From positions 1 through 64,000 of the forward strand of contig JBBDSP010000025.1 of the NCBI GenBank assembly GCA_040904925.1: a DNA stretch of 64,000 nucleotides, given 5' to 3'. Both the position numbers and the translations under genes were made by a program. The notes under the pieces were generated by a model. The model was not told the origin of the DNA. It did not search any database and worked only from the letters and a program-made list of their open reading frames with translations. Positions 1-9,380 of the stretch are shown here, in pieces (the first letter of the stretch is position 1; every line of letters begins with the position of its first letter). The stretch is from Gracilimonas sp040904925 (GTDB lineage: Bacteria > Bacteroidota > Rhodothermia > Balneolales > Balneolaceae).

Positions 1-47
1 TGTATATACATACAACATACTGACCTTTCAACACGTCCGGATAAAAT

Positions 48-77
48 AAAAGCCTGTCTTTTCACAGACAGGCTTTT
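48..77. terminator. Strong bidirectional hairpin terminator
   Basis: An 11-bp perfect stem (48-58 pairing with 67-77) has an 8-base loop, with an A-run on one side and a T-run on the other. It lies about 130 bp past the stop codon of the response regulator. It could serve that gene on the minus strand or a plus-strand gene ending left of the window. Confidence 0.75.
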
Positions 78-208
78 GCAGTTCTTTAGGTTAGTTAAAA
101 TAGTGTACCCCAAAAAACCCAAACCCTTAAAATATTAACCGGTTTAATTATCGTAAAGATATCTGTGGCATGCACTACATATTCATGCGGTTTTTAAAAA
201 AATACTGT

Positions 209-832
209 TCAAATCAACTTTTCACGAAGCGCTTTAGCTACTGCTTCACTTTTATTACTCACTTCAAGTTTATTATAGATATTTCGAATGTGATACCGTA
301 CACCATCCACAGATAGGAATACTTCTTTTGAAATACCTTTGTATGAGTTTCCTTCAGCCAGAAGTTTAAGCACCTGAGTTTCTGTATCCGAAAGATCTAT
401 TATTGAGTCTTTCGACTGTTGAAAAGAAGAGATCACTTTACGAGCTATATTGGGACTCATAGGCGAACCACCGTGATGGGCCGAATGCACTGCTTCAATG
501 AGTTCATCTGGGGTTACTTTTTTAGATAAATATCCAATAGCACCGTTTTTCAAGGCTTTAAAAATCCTTTCGTCATCGTCGTGAATGGTAACCATTAAGA
601 CCGCTACTTCGCGCTTCTTCTCTCTGATTATTTTTACCCCATCGGTTCCATGCATACCCGGCAGCTGTATGTCTAACAAGATCACATCAGCCTTGGGAAT
701 CAAATTCCCTTCAAAAGCTTCTTCACAGCTTTCATATTCAGCAAGTACTTTGAGGTCGGGTTCCATGTCTAGCACAGTGCTCCATCCCTCTCTCATGTAC
801 TTATTGTCTTCAATTATTAAAATATTGATCAT
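209..832 (-). CDS. NarL/FixJ-family two-component response regulator
   Basis: A cytoplasmic transcription regulator of 207 residues. The N-terminal receiver domain (about 1-120) shows the acidic pair E8-D9, the phospho-acceptor D54 in the LLDIQLPG context and the conserved lysine K104 after GYLS. The C-terminal LuxR-type helix-turn-helix (about 146-205) begins LSDTETQVL and contains the typical GVRYHIRNIYNKL recognition segment. It lies downstream of, and on the same strand as, the HisKA_3-type histidine kinase at 1055-4132, its likely partner. The 222-bp gap between them suggests it may also have its own promoter. Family assignment is firm; the target genes are unknown, though the T9SS cargo genes next door are an obvious guess. 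Confidence 0.93.
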   Translation of the reverse strand: MINILIIEDNKYMREGWSTVLDMEPDLKVLAEYESCEEAFEGNLIPKADVILLDIQLPGMHGTDGVKIIREKKREVAVLMVTIHDDDERIFKALKNGAIGYLSKKVTPDELIEAVHSAHHGGSPMSPNIARKVISSFQQSKDSIIDLSDTETQVLKLLAEGNSYKGISKEVFLSVDGVRYHIRNIYNKLEVSNKSEAVAKALREKLI

Positions 833-872
833 TATTTTCAGGCTTTAGTCCCTAAGTAAACAAATAATTACC

Positions 873-880
873 CAAAAGTA
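873..880 (-). promoter_or_regulatory. Possible Bacteroidota -7 element upstream of the response regulator
   Basis: On the minus strand this reads TACTTTTG, matching the TAnnTTTG consensus, and it would give a short leader ahead of the start at 832. No convincing TTG is seen at the -33 spacing, so this is only a candidate. Confidence 0.25.
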
Positions 881-1054
881 ACCACCCAAATGGGCAGTAT
901 TTGTATAGGCTGAATTCAACAGAAAAGAAAGCCAAAAAGGAGCCAAAACAATCTGTGGTAATATCAGAGTGGCCGGTTCCATTCAAGACTACAAAACCAA
1001 CAACAGATACTGATGTTTAGATTCAGGTGGATTATTTACTTAAATCGACAGAAA

Positions 1055-4000
1055 TCATTTAGAAAAACTTAAGATCCACTTTGTACCTGTTCCAGGGGAA
1101 GTTTCTAATTTAATTTTGGCCTCAATCAATTTTGCTCGTTCCCGGATGTTCGTTAACCCATTCCTATTATTTTCTTTTTCAACATTTATTCCAATTCCAT
1201 TATCGGCCACTTCAAGGTTAATTATCCGATCTGTTTCTTTAAATGAAATAAACGCTTTTGTAGCCTGGGAATGAGTGATCAGGTTATTGACCATTTCTTT
1301 ATATATAAGCCAAAGGTTTTGTCGTAATTCAAGCCTGACGGGTATTTTGAATGTTTCACCTACTTCAATCTCGTAGTCAATATCTCTGCTGTCAAATGCA
1401 TCTGCCGCATAGCGTTTGCATTTTTTTAAGAATATGGACCAGTCATCTTTGGATGGATCGATTGACCAAATGATATCATTGATCTTTTCCTTTGCTTCAG
1501 TTGCACTTTCTGAAATGAGTGTTAAGAAATGTTCTGATTTCTCATTCGATTGATTCCCAACTTTCTTTACCGCATCTGTAAAAAAGCTAATACTGCTTAA
1601 CGTTGCACTTAGATCATCGTGGAGATCACGAGCTATTCTATTTCTTGTGCGTTCTTCTTTAAGCAAATAATACATCCGGTATTTATAAACTGAATACAAT
1701 ATCAAAGCCAAAATGAGCGCTAAACTAATCCGAAACCACATAGTCTCCCAAAAAGGATGGGCAATCGTTATTGGAACCACGATCGTACTTTCTGAATCTG
1801 AGGTATTCAAGAACCTGACTTTAAAAGTATATTCTCCAGAGGTAAGGTTTGTATAATTTATGGACTCAGTTTCACTTCCTTTCAGCCAGTATGGGTCCCG
1901 CCCTTCAAGCATATACTCAGTCAGATAGTTACGGCTTATATCAAAGTTTAAAACCTGAAAAGAAAATGATATAAAATCCTGAGTGTGATTAAGAGATAGT
2001 TTTTCATAAGTTGGGCTGAAATGGTTGACAGGTATTTCATTATCGTAGACATTTATACCCGTTAGAATAATGTTTGGAGGATCTGCTTGTGAACCAAAAT
2101 TTTCGGTTATAACTCGCAAGATCTTGTTCTTGTGATAAAAATATATCTCATCATTATTGGTATAGAATTCCCCCCTGCCCGATAAGCTTAAATACCGGGG
2201 AAGATTGATAGTCTGAATACCTTTTTCCTCAATATCAATTAAAGAAAATCCACTTTTGTGAGCAATTAGCATATTAGAGTCAAAAGCTGCAAAATCATAT
2301 ATATCATCTGAAAGTAGTCCCCCCTCGCTGCTGATCCTGGTAACTGAATCTATGCCTGTGCTATTTTGATAAAGGATATAGCCCCCCTGATAAGAACTTC
2401 CCATCCATATATTTCCGGCATCATCCGTTTCAATCTCTGTAATAAATCTTGATATTTCCTTAGGGTTGATGTAAGCTGACAGTTCCAGTTTAGACGAGAG
2501 CTTAGAATTAATATCAAAAATATTGACTCCTTTATCGTCCGTTGTAATCCAGATATTATCCTCTTCACCTTGCTTAAATATCGTATTTAACCTGTCCCCT
2601 GTAATCGTTGAACTATCTTCGGGATCGTGTTCAAATAAATCCAATTTATCTTCTTTCGGTTTGTAATGGACTAACCCTCCATCTGACGTTATCCACAGAT
2701 CATTACTGTCATCTATATGAATATCAAAAAGGCGGTCCGTTCCGGGCTTGCCAAGTCGACCAATTACATTGATCTTAGAAAAAGATTCGGTCTTTATATC
2801 ATATTTGTAGAGGTTGAGATTTGAGGCTATCCAAAGGACATTGTCTTGATCCTCAGCTACTTCGTAGAAAATGGAAGTGTCAAACCCGGGATCAAAAAAT
2901 TCAGCTTCGTTAAGTTCAGGATCTGCACGAAAGAGTCCTTGGTTTGTGGATATCCAGTATGATCTGTCCGAGACCTGAACCATGTGATTGATTACCAAAT
3001 TCGAAGTATTCTGAACCCCCTTCCAAGTATTATGTACCTGTTCAAAAACTGGATTCTGTTTGAATTTAAAAACTCCCTGATTATCTGTTCCCACCCAAAA
3101 TTGTCCCAGTCTATCCTGAGTAATGTGCATAATATAGCCATCAGAAAATGAGTTCTGGTTTTGACTATCTTCAATAATTTGAAATTCCCGACTGCCAGAT
3201 TCCAACAATGCTAAACCTCCCCCATAGGAACCAATCCATTTATTCTTTTCTTCATCTATGTAGATGTCCCAAATAAAGTCACTCGGCAAAGCCCCCTCAG
3301 TATTTTCATCCAATCTAAAAAATTCAACCGAATCCTTTGCGAGGTGGATTCTTGTAAGTCCGCCAAATTTAGTACCAACCCAAATAAGGGAATCTTCTTT
3401 GGAAAGGCTCATTACAAAGTTGTCGCTTAGACTTATAGGAGAAGAATTGGTATCAAAAATAACAGAGTTGTTTGAATCAATGTCATATTTGATTATTCCT
3501 TGACCATATGTACCCAACCAGAGATTCCCCTCATCGTCTTGCTCAATATCTAAGATGGATAAATTATCTATCGACAGATTTATTCTTTGGAAACTAAAAT
3601 CGTCATTCCCCATTTCAACCACTCTATTTAAACCGCCTCCATCCGTACCGATCCATATAACACCGTCCTCATCTTCAAAAATAGCCGTCACAATATTATT
3701 GCTGATCGTGGTTGAGTCCTGAGCATTACTCATAAACGACTTAAAAACATCCGTCCTGTAATTATAAACCCCAACGCCGGCCCCCTTTGACCCAATCCAT
3801 ACCCTGCTCTTTGAATCCTCAAAGCTCAGCCAAATAAGGTTAGAAGTTAACCTGTTGTTAGGTCCATTTTCATTTCTAAAAATGGAACAATTATTCCCAT
3901 CGTACCTGCAAATTCCTTCCCTGGTACTGATCCACATGAAGCCAAAACTATCTTGCATGATATGGTGAACAGCATAATGAGGTAATTCACTTTCATCTAT

Positions 4001-4132
4001 TGCATTCGTAAAAGAAAAGGTTTTAGAACTTTGAGCATGGACGGGGCTGTATCCCGAAAAACCAACAAAGAATACAATTGACAGAAGAAGTGAACGGAAG
4101 AACAATAAGCTAAAAGATCTTTTGCTAAACAT
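1055..4132 (-). CDS. Reg_prop beta-propeller sensor histidine kinase
   Basis: A membrane sensor kinase of about 1025 residues. A signal peptide ends near SPVHAQ (about residue 34). It is followed by many two-component-propeller (Reg_prop) repeats of the GLWIGTYGQGI type, making up a large periplasmic sensor, then a Y_Y_Y domain, one transmembrane helix (about 797-820) and a cytoplasmic HisKA_3 dimerisation domain with the phospho-accepting histidine near residue 838 (RDLHDDL). The HATPase domain carries an N-box (EMVNNL, near 950) and a G-box (DNGIG, near 980). No receiver domain is fused, so it is a classical rather than hybrid kinase, and it sits next to a NarL-type regulator. The open frame begins with TTG at 4138; I chose ATG at 4132, directly before the hydrophobic leader. 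In related bacteria such sensors often detect polymer breakdown products; the ligand here is unknown. Confidence 0.93.
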   Translation of the reverse strand: MFSKRSFSLLFFRSLLLSIVFFVGFSGYSPVHAQSSKTFSFTNAIDESELPHYAVHHIMQDSFGFMWISTREGICRYDGNNCSIFRNENGPNNRLTSNLIWLSFEDSKSRVWIGSKGAGVGVYNYRTDVFKSFMSNAQDSTTISNNIVTAIFEDEDGVIWIGTDGGGLNRVVEMGNDDFSFQRINLSIDNLSILDIEQDDEGNLWLGTYGQGIIKYDIDSNNSVIFDTNSSPISLSDNFVMSLSKEDSLIWVGTKFGGLTRIHLAKDSVEFFRLDENTEGALPSDFIWDIYIDEEKNKWIGSYGGGLALLESGSREFQIIEDSQNQNSFSDGYIMHITQDRLGQFWVGTDNQGVFKFKQNPVFEQVHNTWKGVQNTSNLVINHMVQVSDRSYWISTNQGLFRADPELNEAEFFDPGFDTSIFYEVAEDQDNVLWIASNLNLYKYDIKTESFSKINVIGRLGKPGTDRLFDIHIDDSNDLWITSDGGLVHYKPKEDKLDLFEHDPEDSSTITGDRLNTIFKQGEEDNIWITTDDKGVNIFDINSKLSSKLELSAYINPKEISRFITEIETDDAGNIWMGSSYQGGYILYQNSTGIDSVTRISSEGGLLSDDIYDFAAFDSNMLIAHKSGFSLIDIEEKGIQTINLPRYLSLSGRGEFYTNNDEIYFYHKNKILRVITENFGSQADPPNIILTGINVYDNEIPVNHFSPTYEKLSLNHTQDFISFSFQVLNFDISRNYLTEYMLEGRDPYWLKGSETESINYTNLTSGEYTFKVRFLNTSDSESTIVVPITIAHPFWETMWFRISLALILALILYSVYKYRMYYLLKEERTRNRIARDLHDDLSATLSSISFFTDAVKKVGNQSNEKSEHFLTLISESATEAKEKINDIIWSIDPSKDDWSIFLKKCKRYAADAFDSRDIDYEIEVGETFKIPVRLELRQNLWLIYKEMVNNLITHSQATKAFISFKETDRIINLEVADNGIGINVEKENNRNGLTNIRERAKLIEAKIKLETSPGTGTKWILSFSK

Positions 4133-4138
4133 GCTCAA

Positions 4139-4306
4139 TTAATTACTGAGAACTTGAATTGTAAGCAAGCACCTATTACTCATCTCCACGTAGTGCTGAA
4201 GCTTATACTCTGCCGACTCGATTTGGGTGATCTCCTGCCTGATATCCTGTAAGCTCATTGGAGGTAACGGAAGGGCTTGCTGTACATGAGCCGTAATATC
4301 GTTCAT
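4139..4306 (-). CDS. Possible small protein (55 residues) just upstream of the kinase
   Basis: A short frame starting at ATG 4306 (MNDITAHVQQALP) and ending 6 bases before the kinase ATG, a spacing compatible with translational coupling. The product is polar and predicted helical, with no signal peptide, membrane helix or recognisable motif. The frame is open for another 43 codons upstream, but that part reads as low-complexity AT-rich leader and is probably untranslated. It may be a chance frame inside the kinase leader; no family is recognised. Confidence 0.3.
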   Translation of the reverse strand: MNDITAHVQQALPLPPMSLQDIRQEITQIESAEYKLQHYVEMSNRCLLTIQVLSN

Positions 4307-4490
4307 TAAAAAGCTAAAAAAACATATTCTAAAAAGAAAAAAATCCGACTTACCACTAATAGATGAACTCCCATCATTTATTGGAAATTCATACCTACTT
4401 CTTGAAAAAATATACCGACCCAACCTGCCAAACATAAAAGTGACCTTCTCTGCACTTTAATAATATTCATTGTCTGCGCCTAAAATAAAA

Positions 4491-4518
4491 AATAACCGAC
4501 TGTTTCCAATCGGTTATT
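4491..4518 (-). terminator. Terminator after the T9SS/YCF48 giant gene
   Basis: A perfect 9-bp stem (4491-4499 with 4510-4518) with a 10-base loop, followed on the minus strand by a T-rich tail. It lies 27 bp beyond the stop codon of the gene at 4545-8486. Confidence 0.8.
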
Positions 4519-4544
4519 TCGTTTATAAAATTGTGAACAAAATC

Positions 4545-7500
4545 TTACTTGATCAGCATCATCTTCCGAGTCTGCAAGAAATCTCCAGCCCTTATACGGT
4601 AGATATACATACCTGATGATAACAAGCCCGCATCAAAGGTAGCCTGATGGCGACCTGCCCCCTTCCGTTCATCCACTAAGGTCATGATCTTCCTTCCCAG
4701 CATATCAAAGACCTCAAGCCGTACCTCAGCCGCTTCGGGCAGCGCGTAGTTTATCTGCGTGGTTGGGTTGAAGGGGTTGGGGTAGTTTTGCCCTAATGTA
4801 AACTCTTTAGGAATATTACCAAGGTTCTCATTAGAGGTTGCCAAAGCAGTATTGAAGGTAAATGTATCAGACCATTCCCCGGTCTTATCAGAATTTTCTC
4901 CTCTAACCCTCCAGAAGTACCCCGCATCGGATTCCAGATCTTCCATTGGGGTAAATTCAGTTTCAACTATTGTTGAATCGACTATAATGCTTTCAAACAT
5001 ATCATCATCAGCAAGTTGAATCCGATATGACTCAGCATGTTCTCCATTGTCCCACTCGAATATGACGTCAAGCTCTACATCTTCCGCTTCATTCTCAGGA
5101 GTCAGGAGTGTTATCTGTTCGGGGATCGGTTTCACCGTTGTGAAACTCCAGGCCTCGCTCCATGCACCTGTACCTGCCTCATTTATCCCTCGCACATGCC
5201 ACCAGTAGGTAGTGTTGTGTTCTAAGTTGTTATTAAATGTGAAAGCAGTATTTGTTAATCCGGTCGTATCAGCGATCAGAGAATCAGGATTAAATGAACC
5301 GCTTAAAGAAATTTTAAGCTGATATTCATTAGCTCCGTCTGCTTGTTGCCATATAAACTCCGGATCTAACTTAACAGCTGTAGAATCTTGTTTAGGATCT
5401 GATAAAGTCACCTTCTCTGCTTTTGCAACTATAGTCGTAAAACTCCAGCTTATAAACTGATTACCTAACCCATCGGCATTTTCTACAGCTCCGGCCGGGA
5501 TGCTTACAGTGTATTCTTCTCCATTTATAAAGTTATTATGCGTTATGATGACGGTCGAGTCCGTCAAACTTCCAGAGACGCCCCCTAACTCAGTTTCGCC
5601 GGAATCTTTGATGGTAATACCAGATAAGTCAATTTCGTTCACTGGTTTGTCGAAGCTCACACTCACGGTTGCATCCAGTGCTACACCCGTAGCACCGCCC
5701 TCCGGTGCTCGGGAAGCTACAGCCGGACCTTCCAGTATAGCCGTAAAGCTCCAGCTTACCGCTTCATTGGCCACTCCGTCAGCGTTTTCTACAACACCGC
5801 CAGGGATAGTGGCCGTATAGGCTTCACCCTTCACAAAATTGTCGTGGCTTATGGTCACTGTTGAATCGGTCAGGCTGGCCGAGACATTTCCCGCCGAAGT
5901 GCCTGAGGCATCTGTCAGCGTAACACCACTCAGATCTAATTCAGTGACAGACATATCAAAGGTTACCGACACTACCGCATCCAGCACTACACCGGTGGAA
6001 CCATCGGCCGGTTCGAAGTTGGCCAGATCCGGTGCATTTAAAATAGCCGTAAAAGTCCACGAAACCGACTCATTGCCTACCCCATCGTTGTTTTCCACAG
6101 CTCCGGCCGGTATTGTTACTGTATATTCCTCATCATTGATAAAATCATCATGAGTAATGGTTATCGTAGAATCCGTCAGGCTCCCGGAAACGCCGCTTAA
6201 TGCATCCCCACCCGAATCCTTGATCGTAATCCCACTCAGGTCAACTTCATTTACTGCCTTATCAAAGATAACCGAGACCGTCTCGTTTAGGGCTACACCG
6301 GTCGCACCGTCGGTCGGTTGTAGACTTGCTGGGGCGGGGGCTGAGAGAATACTGGTGAAGCTCCAGGAAATTTCTTCATTACTAAGGCCATCCGTACTTT
6401 CTACTGAACCGGCTGAGATATTGACCGTATATTCTTCCCCATAGGAAAAATCATCATGTGTAATCGTTATCGTCGAATCGAAAAGAGTTGCTGTAATATT
6501 CCCAACACTCGTTCCATCGCTATCCATGATATCCACTCCACTGAGGTTTACCTTTGTAACAGCTTTATCAAAAGTAATCGAAACGGATTCATTGACAGAA
6601 ATCCCATTGTTTCCATCTTCGGGATTTAAATCTGATATAAAAGGTGGGCTTGGGGCTTTGAATTGTAAAATATTACCACCCCCAGTACCACCATCATGAC
6701 CAACCGCCCATCCGGTGTAGGCATCTACAAAAACCACACTTTGCAAACCAGCGGTAACATTATCTTCAACCGTCCAACTTACGCCTCCATCATTTGTTGT
6801 CAAAATTGTCCCATCATCTCCAACAATCCATATCATGGTTTCACTTACAGCATGAACCTCTCTTAAATTTCTAGAAGTTCCACTACTTTGTGAATTCCAA
6901 GTAGTACCCCCATCATCAGTATGTAATATCACCCCATTCTGCCCGGAAGCCCAACCTTCACTTTCATTCACAAAATCAACGCTAAATAAATAACCTGATT
7001 CTCCGCTACTCTGAGAAATCCAGGTAGCACCTCCATCTTCTGTATAAAGAATTGTTCCTAATTGCCCAACTGACCACCCAATATTCTCATCAATGAAATC
7101 AATCCCCCACAAAGATACAGAAACACCACTATTTTGTGCTACCCAGATAGAGCCACCATCATTTGTATATATAATTTCACCATTATAACCAACCACCCAG
7201 CCGGTATTATTGTTTGCAAAGTGAACCCCATTTAAATTAGTAGATGTAATACTTGTTTGACTATTCCAGGTTTCTCCCATATCCTCAGTTTTTAAAATAA
7301 TATCACCAGTTCCTACTGCCCAACCAATAGTCTCATCAATAAAGTAGACATCACGAAGTGATTCGGTTGTTCCACTTTCCTCTTTAACCCAACTTTCCCC
7401 TGTATTTGTGGTCGAGAGAATTTCACCATTCTGACCAACAACCCATCCTGTAGTACTATTGACAAATGAAACTCCGTAAAGGGAAAAAGGCGATCCTTTA

Positions 7501-8486
7501 AGTTTTGATTCCCAACTTACGCCCCCATTTTTTGTATGTAATATTTCTGTCCTTTGTCCTACAGCCCATCCATTATTTGCATCAGTAAAAAATATACTAT
7601 TCATCCAGTCCCTATTTACTTCATGTTGAATAGTCCAGTTTGTACCTCCATCATCGGTATACAGAATTATACCATCACGGCTGAGTGCCCAGCCTGTATT
7701 GGCATCCACAAAATGAATATCCTCGAACAAACTGCTTACCCCACTATTTTGAAGAGTCCAATTCGTACCACCATCCGTAGTATGTAGTATTTCTCCCTGC
7801 CCGCCTGAGGTCCAGCCTGTATTTTCATCAATAAAATGGATACCATAAATCCAACTGTATTCATCACTCGTTTGTGTATTCCAGTTATCACCGCCGTCAG
7901 TCGTTTTTAAAATAGTTCCATTGGTACTACTCCCTACCGCCCAACCTGTTGAGGAATCAATAAAATGTACATCGTTTATTCTATCTGTTGTGCCGCTGCT
8001 TTGTGGTATCCATGTTGAGCCACCATCAATTGTATGTAAAATTGCACCATTATAACCAACCACCCAGCCGGTATTTGAATCAACAAAAAAAGCTTTAAAT
8101 AAACTACCTGAGTCTACAGTAGTTTGAACATTCCAATTAGCACCACCATCATTAGTAGCCAAGATCAATCCATCTTCTCCGGTACCATCTGTTGAACCTA
8201 CAACCCATCCAACATTTTCATTAACAAAGAAAACACTACTAAAGGGTGAACCATCATTATACTGATTTGTCCAATTTTCACCACCGTCATTCGTAAACCA
8301 AATATCTCGACTACTGACCATCCATCCAGTATTTTCATTTAGAAAATAGATGTCTTCGATAGTATCCCCAGTTGGAATTGGACTTTGTTTAGTCCACTCG
8401 CCATCAGATTGTGCATGAGCAAGCTCTGCATCAAAATTTAAAAGTAATATTAAATAAGTGGCAAGATATAGTAACTTTTTGATCAT
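4545..8486 (-). CDS. Giant T9SS cargo protein: YCF48/BNR-like propeller, Ig-like and FN3 domains
   Basis: A secreted surface protein of 1313 residues. After a signal peptide (ending near LAHAQ, residue 26) come 14 repeats of about 43 residues, each with an aromatic-GW-V-G core and a TxDGGxxW segment, typical of YCF48/photosynthesis-system-II-assembly or BNR-type beta-propellers (about 30-610). Four bacterial Ig-like (SbsA/Big_5) repeats of about 103 residues follow (about 613-1020), then two fibronectin type III-like domains (about 1020-1225) and a T9SS type A sorting domain (about 1234-1313, NYPNPFNPTT to MMLIK). Known T9SS cargo is carried across the outer membrane and loses this C-terminal domain on anchoring or release. 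An adhesin or scaffold role is inference; no catalytic motif is seen. The last 239 bp are identical to those of the gene at 9381-11846. Confidence 0.88.
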   Translation of the reverse strand: MIKKLLYLATYLILLLNFDAELAHAQSDGEWTKQSPIPTGDTIEDIYFLNENTGWMVSSRDIWFTNDGGENWTNQYNDGSPFSSVFFVNENVGWVVGSTDGTGEDGLILATNDGGANWNVQTTVDSGSLFKAFFVDSNTGWVVGYNGAILHTIDGGSTWIPQSSGTTDRINDVHFIDSSTGWAVGSSTNGTILKTTDGGDNWNTQTSDEYSWIYGIHFIDENTGWTSGGQGEILHTTDGGTNWTLQNSGVSSLFEDIHFVDANTGWALSRDGIILYTDDGGTNWTIQHEVNRDWMNSIFFTDANNGWAVGQRTEILHTKNGGVSWESKLKGSPFSLYGVSFVNSTTGWVVGQNGEILSTTNTGESWVKEESGTTESLRDVYFIDETIGWAVGTGDIILKTEDMGETWNSQTSITSTNLNGVHFANNNTGWVVGYNGEIIYTNDGGSIWVAQNSGVSVSLWGIDFIDENIGWSVGQLGTILYTEDGGATWISQSSGESGYLFSVDFVNESEGWASGQNGVILHTDDGGTTWNSQSSGTSRNLREVHAVSETMIWIVGDDGTILTTNDGGVSWTVEDNVTAGLQSVVFVDAYTGWAVGHDGGTGGGNILQFKAPSPPFISDLNPEDGNNGISVNESVSITFDKAVTKVNLSGVDIMDSDGTSVGNITATLFDSTITITHDDFSYGEEYTVNISAGSVESTDGLSNEEISWSFTSILSAPAPASLQPTDGATGVALNETVSVIFDKAVNEVDLSGITIKDSGGDALSGVSGSLTDSTITITHDDFINDEEYTVTIPAGAVENNDGVGNESVSWTFTAILNAPDLANFEPADGSTGVVLDAVVSVTFDMSVTELDLSGVTLTDASGTSAGNVSASLTDSTVTISHDNFVKGEAYTATIPGGVVENADGVANEAVSWSFTAILEGPAVASRAPEGGATGVALDATVSVSFDKPVNEIDLSGITIKDSGETELGGVSGSLTDSTVIITHNNFINGEEYTVSIPAGAVENADGLGNQFISWSFTTIVAKAEKVTLSDPKQDSTAVKLDPEFIWQQADGANEYQLKISLSGSFNPDSLIADTTGLTNTAFTFNNNLEHNTTYWWHVRGINEAGTGAWSEAWSFTTVKPIPEQITLLTPENEAEDVELDVIFEWDNGEHAESYRIQLADDDMFESIIVDSTIVETEFTPMEDLESDAGYFWRVRGENSDKTGEWSDTFTFNTALATSNENLGNIPKEFTLGQNYPNPFNPTTQINYALPEAAEVRLEVFDMLGRKIMTLVDERKGAGRHQATFDAGLLSSGMYIYRIRAGDFLQTRKMMLIK
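4552..4790 (-). repeat. 239-bp perfect direct repeat, copy 1 (T9SS sorting domain)
   Basis: This segment, encoding the last 80 residues of the first cargo protein, is identical base for base to 9388-9626. The flanking base differs on each side, and the neighbouring coding sequence is unrelated. Confidence 0.97.
5430..6650 (-). repeat. Four tandem Ig-like (Big_5) domain repeats
   Basis: Four consecutive in-frame units of about 305-309 bp encode similar domains, each with an ATGV...VSVxFDKxV start, an LTDSTxxITHxxF centre and an SWSFT end. Conservation is visible at protein level and partly at DNA level, indicating duplication within the gene. Confidence 0.85.
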
Positions 8487-8864
8487 AATTACATCTTTGG
8501 TTCACAGAACTTTTAAGGGAATAGAAGATGCTAATTATGAACACCTATACTCACACCTTAAGCCGATTGTCCTTTTCCATTTTTACTAACCTATTTAATC
8601 AGAGTCAACCTATCACTACATAGTTATGCAGTATTTTGCATAATAACAATGACTTACAAAATTATAGATATATACTTATCAATAGATTATACTTAAGCCC
8701 ATACTTGTGATTAGAGAGTAGTACAAACAAAAAAACCCAACTACTAAATATTCGAGGTTGTGAGTTTGAATTGTCATCTAGTCATCTAACTTCTACAATT
8801 TTCAACAAAATACAGTTGGTCGAATACAGTGGAAGTTTTTCTTCAAAATTATTTGATAGAAACT
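8487..8864 (-). other. 378-bp intergenic region: terminator-like hairpin plus conserved leader
   Basis: No gene was found here. Reading the minus strand from the lipoprotein stop (8865), there is a weak hairpin followed by a T-run (about 8725-8760), then the leader of the giant cargo gene. That leader includes a TAATTTTG match to the TAnnTTTG promoter element at 8657-8664. The block 8518-8725 is homologous to 11878-12093. Confidence 0.6.
8518..8725 (-). promoter_or_regulatory. Conserved cargo-gene leader, copy 1
   Basis: About 205 bp, starting 32 bases upstream of the ATG, aligns by eye with 11878-12093 at roughly two thirds or more identity and with few gaps. Shared blocks on the minus strand include GTATGGGCTTA, TTATTA, TTAAATAG and TTCTATTCCC. 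The conserved part nearest the gene would be transcribed, so it may be a promoter with a 5' leader or a structured RNA element. No known riboswitch was recognised. Confidence 0.7.
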
Positions 8865-9335
8865 CTATCTTTTTTCGATTTCAAAATATCCTTCTACTTC
8901 AACCACTTCTGAACCTGTTATTGCATAATAGCCAGTAAAAGTTTGTCGATTTTCCAGTGCTTCTTTATAGCCATCCCAATTTATTACAAAACGTTCCTGA
9001 CCATTGTCTCCGTAATAAAGATCAAGCACAGCGTTGTCTATCATTTGCCCGAGATCTCCTCCGGTCCATTTCCATGAAGTAGTGGGCAATGATGAACCAT
9101 CATCTCCTTCTCCACGTACTGTTTCTTCATCCTCAAAATAGTAGACGGTACGTGAAGAAATATACAAATCATCCGGATTGGAAATAATGTCCGTGTTATA
9201 TAAAACAACTTGATGCCCAGTTAGGTTTGCCGGAAGTTCTGATGGTAATTCAAAGTTTTCATCTTGGCATCCTGCAAATGTAAAAGCAAAAATTAACAAC
9301 GTACCAAACCAATTCGTCTTCTTAATATTTGTCAT
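8865..9335 (-). CDS. Small lipoprotein of unknown function
   Basis: 156 residues. The N-terminus has a lysine-rich start, a hydrophobic stretch and a lipobox-like FAGC at about residues 20-23, so it is probably a lipid-anchored envelope protein. The mature part is acidic and contains aromatic and Gly-Asp-rich stretches (YYGDNGQE, WDGYKE) that suggest a small beta-rich fold. No family is recognised. It starts 45 bp after the stop of the second cargo gene on the same strand, so the two are probably co-transcribed, and a weak terminator follows it. A role linked to the neighbouring surface protein is inference from position only. Confidence 0.75.
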   Translation of the reverse strand: MTNIKKTNWFGTLLIFAFTFAGCQDENFELPSELPANLTGHQVVLYNTDIISNPDDLYISSRTVYYFEDEETVRGEGDDGSSLPTTSWKWTGGDLGQMIDNAVLDLYYGDNGQERFVINWDGYKEALENRQTFTGYYAITGSEVVEVEGYFEIEKR

Positions 9336-9380
9336 AATCTTACCCCGATTATTTTTTATTCTTGTTGTGATTTTTGAAAC

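Noticed and set aside
833..1054. tRNA or small RNA between response regulator and kinase
   Set aside because: No T-loop-like motif or strong hairpin with a T-run was seen; only a possible promoter element.
5500..6444. Long plus-strand frames opposite the Ig-like repeats of the giant cargo gene
   Set aside because: Shadow frames of repeated domains; low-complexity Ser/Thr/Pro composition and no independent evidence.
8518..8600. Cyclic-di-GMP-I (GEMM) or other known riboswitch in the cargo-gene leader
   Set aside because: A GGAC...GGC pattern is present, but the conserved GEMM core and tetraloop receptor segments are not, so no known class can be claimed.
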